Source of the DNA: Gyrodactylus bullatarudis
Lineage: Eukaryota; Platyhelminthes; Monogenea; Gyrodactylidea; Gyrodactylidae
NCBI GenBank assembly: GCA_012064415.1
Contig: SSNU01000256.1
Location: 300,336-364,335, forward strand
Direction of reading: 5' to 3'
DNA: 64,000 nucleotides
Made by a program: the position numbers and the translations under genes. The first letter of the stretch is position 1, and every line of letters starts with the position of its first letter. Positions 37,601 through 49,600 of the stretch are shown one piece after another. The notes beneath the pieces are model-generated. The model ran no database searches, was not told the DNA's origin, and saw only the letters and a program-made list of their open reading frames with translations.

Positions 37601-40600
37601 GTCCTGAGTAAATCAGTGATTTTTTTCATAACACTAACATGAAAAGTGTTCAACACTTGTAGTTTCTTTTGAATAAAACTTCAATGGAAAAAATCTAGTC
37701 TATTATATAATAATCAATCTTTAGAATTTCTATTTGTATAGAGGAGTTATCTCCTGTCATGCCTGAGAAATAATTCATCCTCTGTCGTGTACACGGAACG
37801 AATCTCAATTTTACATTGGAAAAAAAGAAATACAGTATTTGAACTCAGATGAAATAATCATGAAGAATATCATAGTATCCTTATCTCCTTCTTGATAAAT
37901 GTTTATTTGATTTAATACTACTGTTAAATCGACACCTTTGATGTAGGGATTTGCTCAAAATGAGAAACTATATTCCTTGAATCTATTGGGAATTCGAAAA
38001 TAACATTTAAATTTGAATTTATTCAATGAATACTATTCATATATGGATAAACATGTTCTTAAAGATCCTACAAGCTTTTTAAGTTGAGTTTTGGTCTCAC
38101 AGATTTCCAACTACATTCTACATGTAATTCATTGTTCTTACTTTTGACAGCTATCCATTATTTACACATCATTCCATTGATCTCAAGATTTCACCATGAA
38201 TGACAAATATTCTCAATTTATACAGTTTTTACAAAAATCTTATTTTTTCGAATTTTTCTGGCATGAGTTTTTCAGACTTTGAGGTGAAATATTCTGTTGA
38301 ATCAACTGTATTTTTCAGTACCAATAGACAAAGGAACCAATTATCGTTATTCAATTTTTAGAAAACTATCTCGGCTCATCCTTATTCCTAAATTCATATG
38401 CAATAAAAATGGTCGAAAACAACGACCAGTTTCGTTTTCCTTGTGTGTGTCTAACGAATCTTTCGAAAAAATCTTGACACTTTGATGAATAAAGGGAGTG
38501 TTTGTAAATTCTCAAATTCAACAAGAGTATAGCTGAATAAAGGGGTAAATTAACTTGAGGCCACTTCATAATGCACAATTTATTGATAGCTTCACTAATC
38601 TAATCCTTGCCAGCTAAAGAGATGATATTTGATCAAACAACAGAAAAAAATTTTAGTAAACTTTTTTCTCTCTCAACGATTAAGATACAAGCATGACTAT
38701 GATAAACGTCAAATTCTTCTTTTCCAATAATAACAGACTAACATGAATGAGAAAATTTGTTCGCTTCAGAGAAATGATGATCGTTCCTTTGATAATTATA
38801 ACTGTTTGGTTATATCAACACTGCTAATTCTCTCTAACCATGTTAGTAAGTTGATCCTTTTAAAGTTCATTAAAAATTATCCCTGCAAACTAGAGATTAA
38901 TAATCTTCAAGGGGAAGAAAATAAGCCAGTAATGCAACCCTGTTTTAATAACCTTTTTGAATGGATAAAGAAAACAAGACTTGTTCTCTCGATCAAAATA
39001 TCATAAGAGCAAGTGAAATACGAGAAATTGTATTCTTGAGGGTCAAAGAAAACAATTCTTTATCAGCATTTTATTATAAGATCTTATCTTGATTTCCTGA
39101 AAAAATACTTGAAAAATAATACCCTGTTAAATATCAATTTGAAAATACTGATTTTTCTTTCACATCAAAAACCTTGAATAGTGTTATGTCAGCAGAATCC
39201 CTATTTATTGAAGAAATTACTAACTCTATATTTTTTAAAACTATTTATCAATTCTAAGCATTTTTTTGTATTGACGCATGTGTCGAAAATGCTTCATCAT
39301 TCAGTTTTAAAAGTCCAGAATTTTTCAAATCGCCGCACAATTTTCAATGAATTCTTACTATGCATTCACTAAAATCCGGAATATCTTGGTCATTTAATGA
39401 ATTTCTTTCACGCTTTATAAATATGCAAAACATGATCCGAGTACTAAATTTAATCGTGAGTTGCTCGGAGAAAAAATTAATTTCACCCTAAAGTCTTTAG
39501 GGCATCAAGTTTAAGAGTGTTTGACCGGATTCAAACTAACCGTGATTATGTCGAATCGAAATTTCGACTCGAAATAATTTTTACTTGTACAAAGAAAAGT
39601 TGATTATTTAGAAAATATTCCTTATCATCTTCTATATTTTCCTTTAAAATTGAAAGCAATGATAATTCCAAAATGAAATTCTAGCATCTATTGAGAATTC
39701 AGTGTAATTCAATCATCACGCAACCAGAATTATCTGAGAAACGTCGTAACTAATAGAGGATCATTTATATTTCTTATGGGAAGATCTTATGCAGAATATA
39801 ATGAACTTGTAGCAAGAATTAAGCAAATAATTGAACAGGAAGCTTGGGAAAAGGCTACCGTAGCTTATCCCTATTATCACTCAAAAGCGTATTAACCCTT
39901 TCGGTGCCGATGGAAATATATATCCATTTTCCAATTTTTTGAACCTTCATAACTCTGCCAACTTGATAGGTTTCTGGATCAATTAAAGTTTAAATTGAAG
40001 CCCACAATGTTAACTTGCATTGGTAATATTTTTAGCCAAATAACTTGGTATCTTCATAGCTAAATTTTGGTTTTTATAAAAATTGTGAAATAGTCTCGGC
40101 ACCGAAAGGTTTAATGGCAACAAACATTTGGACACTTTAAATTTCTATTTTCTGAACTTTGAGTTGAAAAATTTTGCTGATTTGAGAAATGAGAAAATGA
40201 TCAAAAGTTGATTTTTGAAATCACGATCAGACAAAGAAATCAAATATGCTGATATTATTTAATCTTAAACATTGTCGAATCCTTCTTCAAATTCACATTA
40301 ACGAGGGACGAGAAACTTTTAACAAATAAAAGACCCTGTAATAACTTAGAGTCTATAATACAGCTATTCTCGATGATTTTTAAATTTTTGGACACATTTT
40401 AAATTTCGAGTTTGAACTTTGATCTTCTTTCAAATAAATGGCAGAGGTCATATTTGCTTGCGTTAGTAGTAGCTGTAATTTTTGCTAAAATTTCAATTTT
40501 CTGGGATATATAATATATCTTATCATGGCCTTGGTGTTCTGTTCATATAAGAACATTTTCGAAAAAGGTCTCTAAAGATGAGTTCAACTGAGTTATTAAA

Positions 40601-43600
40601 ACATGAAATAATCAATAGGTTGGTGGACTGGAGTTCTTTGTTTTTACTGAGAATAATCATTATTATTTCGTGATCTATTGCTTTCCTTCTTTCTATTACT
40701 GTTTTGTATGGATCCAGGAAAAATTTAAATTAATGATTCATTTGATATATTCTTTTTCTTTTCATTCTTTAGATTTTATATTATTATTCAAGATCATATT
40801 TTTATGAATTTCTTTTAGAGGAATCGATGATTTAAAATTGATCCTTCTTATAAAAAATGAGTCAGAAATAAAAATCATGAAAAGTTCATTTCTAATTTGA
40901 CTAATTTCAGTGATGAGAAGGTTTTTTTCACTAGAGAGTACTTAATGCCCATCATTCCTAGCATCTATGAATTTTACCATTGTTATTGATTCTATTTGGT
41001 CTCGATGGATACGAGAGGATTAAAGGTGATAAAATAGCAATAGAAAGGATCCCGATCTAGATTATGATCTTGAATGGTGGTGGTCTAATTCAGAAGTCAT
41101 TTCAGAAAGAGCGGGAAATTTTCATTGATTTTAATCATCATAATTTCAATGTCTTATTGAATCATTTGTATATTTCTATTTAAATATGAGGATATATATA
41201 TTTAAATCCACCTTTAAAACAACAGAAACATTCATGTACTTTAGTGAAAAAAGATGAATAAACACGGGTAAGATTTCAAGTCAGGAAAAAAATGAAAATA
41301 ATCTCTTTTCAACTAACTACTACATATAAATAACTTGTTAAGTTAAGGGAGGAGGGAAGAATAATATAATATTCTAGTAAATACGTAAATTGGTCCCTTG
41401 AATAAAAATAGTAGACTTTAGTGTAATATATAACATATTTCCTTTGCAACATTCGAGAAAAGCATTCTGATACAATTTGAAAATTTTCCAATATGCTTTT
41501 TAAATAATGAAACAAAACATTTGCTTCATAAATAATTCAAATTTTATCGAATTTATATATTCAAGTAGATATGTATTACTGAGCTCTTGAGAAATTCTAA
41601 AAGAAAGAATTTAAAAAGTCCAACGAAAAACATGATTTTTAACTTCTTCCGTATATTCTATTGAGTCATGACTCATGACTAAACCATGATTTGATTTCTA
41701 TGACGAAAAAATTTTCCTTTTTAACTCATTTTGAATTTTTTTCGATGTTCTGCGTGTTCATTTTCCTAGGGCGTTGTGAAATATTTTTGATTTTATATCT
41801 CAGACCACGTCTCATTGTAACAATTAGTTCTTTACCTGTAAATACCAACTACAGTAGTAAAGAGAGGGCAGACAACGTTAGACAGATATGTTAGAAGAAA
41901 GCAATGATTATGTTGAAAACCAACTAGGTCCCTGCTCACTTCTCTTGATGATCCAAATTGATAGAACCAATCAGAAATTTGTATATCTGCTAGATATTAT
42001 CTAGCCGGGGAAATGAAGTCTCCTTGCTATTAGGAAGTTACGAAGAAAACTCTTAATTTATCTTCAAATTAATAAGAAATTCAAGGATCAAATGGAATGA
42101 AGAACACATTGGATCTGGGAAAAATTTTGATCCGCACATGTAAGTTTAATAAGAAAGATTTTTTTTAGAAACTTGCTTACTTTTCGTTCAGTAATCCAAG
42201 TGTTAGTTCAAAAAAATACATGTTTTTAGATACAAAGATTAATAATCTTGAAGATGTTGTGAGTGATTTCTTTGTGTAATTTCCTTTCATCTAATTAGAT
42301 TTTGTTATGATGAAAAATGAAATGATTTCCCTTGTTAGTTGAAACCTCAATTTAACGGCAATGATGGAATATTTCTCTAACCATTAAAGACCCAGAGAAA
42401 ATTTTTTCAAGGTACATTTAAAATCTCCTAGGGTTTCAGAATACGCTGATAAGGAATTTATTTCAAAAACCAATCTTTTAGCTTAGGAGTTATTTGCCCA
42501 AATATGGCCAAGAGATGAATTCACATTTTCATGGTTAAAGTTTCTTCCTTTTTTCTCTTCGATCTCTGGAAGTGGTTTTCAAAAAAAAAGGGCTTTATAT
42601 TTTCTAGGCAATTTTAATATTTTTAAATTGTAATAACTCCTCAATGAAATATTGAAGCTTGAAAAGTCATAGCTCATTCAAAAGAATATAAATTCTTCTT
42701 TCTGGAAAGTGATCAATGAATAACACAGTCTAGCAAAAAAAGTAGGTAACGATAAAATTTGGAGGAATGGTATAGTTTGATTTGAAAGTAAAAAATATCA
42801 ACCAAAAAAATTTTTCAACGTGTAGTTTTCGAGTAATTTGACATTTAGTACGAAAAAAATTGAGTCAAATTTTATCCTATAGAATTTTTATTTCTCAATC
42901 AATATTCATAAAAAACATACCATTTTGAAGAGGAGAAAATTTGCTACAATCCCTTGCCTGACCACTTTGAGCTTCGACGTATAAATTCCAAGATATTTCC
43001 AATAACAGTGAAATTTGTTCAAAAATTGAAAAAAAATGAAAAATTTCAAAAGCTTTTTTCAGTCCTTTACCGATGGCCTAGAAAATTTTCCTTCCAATCC
43101 TAGATAGGGAGATAGTTGAAATTTATTTTGTTGCTTTTAAATTTCCAAAAAAGTTAATTATATGGCGTGTATTCGTGAAAATGTATACAATTTTACGGTT
43201 TTTCAAAATTTACAATTTCTGATGTGAATGAACTTAGAAAAAATTTTGAGAAGAATATTTCTACTTTCATAGCAAAAAATAAAATTTAGAAGGATTCTGT
43301 TTTAAAACTGATCAGGTTTCCATTTAAAAAGAATATTAGGTTTTTGAAAATAATATTTTATTTTTAAAAAATTATACTTTTAGGAAATCTGCCAGCAATA
43401 ATCAGCTAGCATATTGATATCCTTCTTTCCAAAATATCTTTCTTCTATTTTCTTCATCAATTTATGAAAATGCTCGCCCTGTTCATCTGAATTTTTTGAT
43501 AGGGGTCCACTAGGAAATGCGTCCAAATGACATTTCAAATAGTGGGTTTTTAATGTCATATTGCATCCCAAGTACTCATAGATTGATAAAAATTCTTTAA

Positions 43601-46600
43601 TATATCTTTTATAATTTCTAGACTTTCTCTTTCCAAAAAATCCTCCCATTAATTTCTTGAAGCTTTCAATAGCCCATTTTTCAAATGGATTCAGAAAATT
43701 TGAAAATCTTTCATCCTTAATTAATTGCCTTATTTTCGGCCCAACTAGAATACCATTTTTGATTTTAACTTCTGATACTTTTGGGTATTTACGTTTTATA
43801 AACATCAATGCGTCGATTGAAAGGTTTTTAGAGATTTGTTGAAATAAACCAAGCATTATGTGCAAAGGAGGAGGCAACAAAAGGTGGCTTTTTACCAAAG
43901 GTCTTCTGATTTGGTTATATTCCTCAATCAATTGGTTCCTTTTAGGCCATTTGTTATTTTTGAAATTATTTGATTTCGAATCAAACAAACATCTATGGCA
44001 TGGAAACTTTGAATTTCCAGAACTGGATAAACCACTTAATATATTGCACATTTTAAAATCTGAAATTATTTTCCATAAATATTCCTTATAGTTAGTTAGT
44101 TCCAGAATCTCTTTAATGGTTTCGTAATCTTCAATACATGATCTTGAATATGCGATTGGTACCGGCTTAAGTTTATTCCCATTAGACAATAAAACGAATT
44201 TCAAACTGTTCACTGATTTATCAATGAATAGTCTCCATAAAACTGGATTAATTTGGTATGTTAAACTTTTTAATCGATTTGAAAATTATATCCTTAAGAT
44301 TACATTCATTTTGACTTTCTTCTTTATCTTCTTGCTTAGGTAGTATAGGTTCGCTATCAGAATATGATACGTATAAATGATGTTTTTGTTTTTGAAAAGG
44401 AATCTTTATGGAGTTACAAAAGAAACAGTTTTCATCATGATTAATAGGGTTTCTCCAATTTTTCGGTTTTATTTTAAGATTTCTATTTGAAAATACTTTT
44501 GCATGACAACACTTGCAAATCTTGTCAGGAGTATAGGGTTTAACTTCAAGTTTAATAGAATATCTAACAAAAGCTTTTTCAATTGTTTTATCAGATAATT
44601 CAAGGAGAGGATTTTTCTTTGAGCCAAATAATCCGCAGATGATGCAGAATTTAGATCTATTAAAAGAGCACTGGTTTCTGGAAGAAACGTTCAAAGGTTC
44701 CATTTCATGAAAAAATTTGATGCGAATGAATTTTACAAATATTTCAATGGAAGAATTTACAATTAGAGTAAATATTCTTCTCAAAATTTTTTCTAAGTTC
44801 ATTCACATCAATTTTCTCCTCTTCAAAATGGTATGTTTTTTATGAATATTGATTGAGGAATAAAAATTCTATAGGATAAAATTTGACTCAATTTTTTTCG
44901 TACTAAATGTCAAATTACTCGAAAACTACACGTTGAAAAATTTTTTTGGTTGATATTTTTTACTTTCACATCAAACTATACCATTCCTCCAAATTTTATC
45001 GTTACCTACTTTTTTTGCTAGACTGTGTTATTTCAAGTTTCTTTCAGTCAGAATTATGGCTTGAGAAAGTCACCTTCCCGTATACGACACACTGGGACTA
45101 GAAGGGTTAAATCTTGAAATAATTCGAGAAAAAAGTATTTTTATAAGAAAGCGGGATAGATTCTGAAGAGACCTAGTGTGTTTGTCACTCGAATATTCGC
45201 TTGTTCTTAGCTAAGCTTTCATGCAATTAGACGTTGACAAGCTAATTTTTGAATCTTCAATTATTAAATTGAATTAATTTTTAAGCGGTAAATATATGAC
45301 CGGCATAAAGAAATACGACTTTCACACGAGATACTCAAAAAATCTCATTGAACATAACTAGTTCGCTCCTCTGTTGAGTAATAAATCTTGATCACACTGT
45401 TACATTAAAATATTTCACTCTCGAATTTGCAAAAATTATTATCTACTTGAATTTAGAGTGTGGAATAGGCTAAGGTGAAATTATATTTTTCCCGAACAAT
45501 TCACGAGAGTACTTACTTTTCTGTAAAATTTAGTAGATTTTTTGCATATTTTTAAAGCGTGCCATTCCCTATTTACCCACAATGTCCCACGGAAATGATA
45601 AAACAACGAAATCCACCATAAGATTACTATTTTTGAAAATTAAACTTAAGAAATTCATTTAACGGCCAAAAAATAATGCTTAGAACTGATATTTCTATCA
45701 GGAAAATCAGTACAACTATGAGTTTAAAAATATCAACCCTACCCTAGTGTCGAATGTAAAATTCCTATAATATAAGCCTAATTGACATGAAAATGTGAAT
45801 TTACCATTTTTATAAAATACTCAATATTTTTCTCCGGATTCACAGAAAAAAATTATTTTTTGAATTCCAAAACGGAATGAGCTAATAAGATATGGATATT
45901 CGAAAAAATTCCGAAAAAAATTCAATCTGACCAAAATTAAGCCGTTTGTTGAATTTCAAAAATTCACCGAATTTCCACTTTTTCAACTTCTGAACCCAAA
46001 ATTTTCATCGATTTCGATGATTCGAAGCAGTTAAGTGATGATATTTGGGATCAAAATTGAACGAAGAATTCAAATTCACCTGCAGAAGTTCCTCAATGCT
46101 GTGGGAAATCGAACCATTTGAATTTTTCGATCATCACGAAGGCAAATTATCCAAAATCTGGAAGTTTAACTTTTTCTCTAAAACAGTAATATCTTCGCTA
46201 TCACTATGGCCAAATCCAATTTCTTCGGAGAAAAATATCGTGTTTTTTGTAAAAATGGCAAATTCTCATCTTCGTGTCAATTAGGTTTACTTGGTGAGAT
46301 TTTGCAAAATTATCGTTTTTATGATTTTTTTTTCAGGAGCTTTAATACTTCCTACCGAGTGAGTGGTTAACAGCACTGAGTTTATTAAATTATTACTCTT
46401 GAAAATTTTCTGATTTTGATACCAAACGACATGCAATATCGAATACATCTGATTAGATAACACTTAAAGATAAAATACATGGCATAAGCACGTAGGAATA
46501 TTGAAAAACATAGAGTATTTCTCATGAAATTAATCCCTTACTCACACATTGTGATGAAATTGGAAAATGTTTGCTCAAAAATTTAGATCGTTTCTCTCCT

Positions 46601-49600
46601 TTTTCTTACAAACAGATCAGGCAAAATGTAGGATTTATTTATCTGATCATCGATATCACCTGTCAGAATATAAAACTTTGAAGTTTCACTCTATTGCAAA
46701 AGATTTTATCGATACAGAGTTTAAGAAGAAATTTCTACTATTTTGATTATAATTATAGTTATCAGTAGGGCCTCAAAAAAGTACTATTAGGTCTATTTTT
46801 ACTCTAGACAAAGGACTGGCTGATTTTTAATAATCTGAAGAAAAAAATCTGTTTATCTAATCCTATTTAAAAGATAGCTGGTACTATTTCTGTACTAAAT
46901 TGTTGCTCAGGTACTTTATTGTACTATTTTTCAAATTTAATCTCAGAATATAGTATCCCTCAACTAGTTACCAATCAAAATTTTCGATGAATTGGCAGCT
47001 ATATTCCTGATATCGAGCCTTCATCATGTAGGAAAATAGCATCTAGATCGTAGCTTTTTGTTGGATGATATTTCTTCATGAATTTTAAATTTCAACTAAA
47101 AGGATATACAAGTATGTACTTTGTAAAATATGCACAAGAACGGTTCAAGGGTTATTTTCTATCATGAAAAAAATTTGAACAAAAATCAGAAATTTTTTTG
47201 ACACAAGATTGACTAAAAATTCTGACAAAAATAGTAGAAGACTATTTTTTTACTCATAATCTCTTAAATTTTCTTGAAAGTACTTTTTTCTACTTATTTT
47301 TGAGTTTATGAGAAACTATTTTTCATCTTTTTTGGTGCTATTGATGATCAGTGATAACTTATCAGACATTAGAACACCACTCTTTTTAAAACAATTAGCA
47401 AAAAAAGCTAATTTCAAAACAAAATGTTATTCGAACTCTGTACGTAAAAATTTGGTTTGTTGAGCACCATACCAACTGTTCGAAACTGACAGATACCAAT
47501 TTTATCTTTTTAATCTGACTTGGAATCAAAAAATATTGAAGCCTTTTAAAATAAAGATTTCAGTTCATCTATAAATCTTGAAAACACTACTGCTAGTTAA
47601 AAGTCTATTGGTCATGCTCTCCAGCTGCTCAAGGACATGGTGAATTCAAAAATATAAATTTCCGTAACTGAAACTTAATTCTAAAATTTCAGTAAAAGTT
47701 TTAAAAATTATAGTCATTTATTTTGAAGTCGCTCCCTCTATAGTTACCAATCTTGCTCAGACTTTAAAAATGATATAAGTTAAGAATTCATTAAAGATAA
47801 TAATTTACAAATTATAAAAGAAAGTCATGAAGCTTCAATTTCTAACTTTTCAATTCTATACAAAAATGCAGGTGATGACAGAATATTTGAATCATATGAA
47901 TCCAATACTTCGCGGGCTTCCATTGATCCCAAAAAACTTACAACTTTTTTTAACATGAAGAGTGGATTCTATTCTGTAAATTTTAAGATTTCATTTTTAC
48001 TCACGTTCCAATATCATGCCAGAATAAATTTCACAGAACCCCTGTGAGTCAATCAAATTTTAACCAATGAGAGATTGGTGTATAATTTAAGAGATAAAAA
48101 TGATGTATCTGTTCGTAGAGATTCCTTCGTATTTTGCATGGGAATTTGGAATACTGTAATGAATTTTATCAATAGTCTGAGAATTCATTTTGTTTATAAA
48201 CTTCCATCTATTTAATGAAATTTCAAGTTTAAATGTAGAAAAATTACCGAAATCAATCAAGGCACAGTTTGTTTACATATTTTTAGGAATTACATCGTCT
48301 ATCATGAAAAGAGTTTATCAGTGAATTTCAATCATTATTCCAAACTGAATTTATTACATAGATAAATACTCTGAAAAACTGATGTGTGTAAAACAGGGGC
48401 TAAATTTTTTAGAACTAAAGTTAATAAGGAAGATGGGAATTTATTATTTACACAAAACTCAATATTTTTCTACAGCAAGATAGGAGCAAAATTATCCTAT
48501 GAATCAGAAGATAAAATTCAAAGATATTTCGAAAAAGAATTCAATCAGATAAATAATACATTAGGTCATTTTTCAACTTTAAACTCTGATGTTTTGGATC
48601 AACAATCTCAAATTTTTGACCAAAAAAAGGACACAGAAATTCGTCATTTTCAAGAAAAAGTTAAAAGTTTTGGGTGATTGGAAGTTTAGATGCTTTGATT
48701 TCCCAAAAATTCAGTGGTCGAATTCGATGAAAATGTTCAACAAAAAAATTAGATTTTTTTACCGCATTAACGAGATTCAAAGGATAGCCCAATATTTGTC
48801 AGATCGCATTGTTTTTGTTCTTTTTTAATTTATCATATCATCACGGGATTCAAAAGATAATTTTGTTCCCTACTATAGAGAAAAAATTGAGTTTTTCAGC
48901 TTTAATACAAATATCATTCTAATAGTGAGTCAATATTATTGAATAAAATTTTTGTAATTATTTATTGAGAAGGGTTTAATTCTGCGTGAAATAGAAATTT
49001 TTAATTTTTAAAAACTGCCAATGAAACGAAAAAATAGTGAAAATTTAAAAGATGTTCCGTTTGTTATATTTATAAATACAGATATTAAATAAGAAAGTTA
49101 TGCCTAAAAATGAAAATTAGAATTGTAATTGTTGATCAGTTATCACTAGAGTAGGGTTGACATTTTTAACCTGATATTAGGACCAACTTTTCTGATAGAA
49201 CTATAAAATCTAAGCATTAATTTGTATTAAAGAATGTGTCAAAAATGATTCTCAATTATGTGATTCGCTATTAAAAATCCAAAAATTTTCAAATCGCCGC
49301 TCAATTTTCAATGAATTTTTACTACGCAATCACTGAAATCCGGAATATCTTTAATGAGTCTCTTATCTTCAAAAATAGTAATCTTGTCATCAAGAGGTTG
49401 TCATTAATGGTTAATTTCGTTATTTTGTCATGTCCGTGTGATATTGTGGGAAAAATGGGCATAATGACTTTCACGCTTTAAAAATATGCATAACAACTAC
49501 TAAATTTTTACCAGAAAAGTAAGTCCTGTGGTGAGTTGTTCGGAGAAAAAAAATTTCACTCTGGCCTAGTGATCAGTGATCACTAGGATAGGGTTGATAT

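Larger units (their letters stand above)
42719..45032 (-). mobile_element. 2.3-kb DNA transposon with 222-bp terminal inverted repeats
   Basis: 42719-42940 and 44811-45032 are inverted copies of equal length with almost no differences, starting AATAACACAGTCTAGCAAAA. A further inverted block, 43221-43260 against 44770-44809, continues the repeat, but on the left it is separated by 280 extra bases, so one arm gained or lost a segment. No clear target duplication: flanks are GATCAATG and TCAAGTTT. It carries two minus-strand frames of one broken gene. Superfamily not assigned. Confidence 0.88.
42381..45106. mobile_element. TTAA-type miniature element split by a later transposon
   Basis: Left end CCATTAAAGACCCAG (preceded by CTAA) and right end CTGGGACTAGAAGGG followed by TTAA (45107-45110) are inverted and resemble the piggyBac-type ends at 30003-30582. 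Host element sequence runs 42381-42718 and 45033-45106; everything between is the younger insertion. Confidence 0.55.

Noticed and set aside
38297..39372. Several open frames of 60-90 codons
   Set aside because: No splice-compatible continuation, no domain, and one overlaps the R4 repeat.
45780..46292. CRISPR-like or tandem array
   Set aside because: Repeats here are dispersed with inverted ends, not regularly spaced direct repeats; the genome is eukaryotic.
48384..48828. Open frames of 97 and 79 codons
   Set aside because: They overlap in different frames within A+T-rich sequence similar to the R3 repeats; Phe/Lys/Ile-rich translation without domain.
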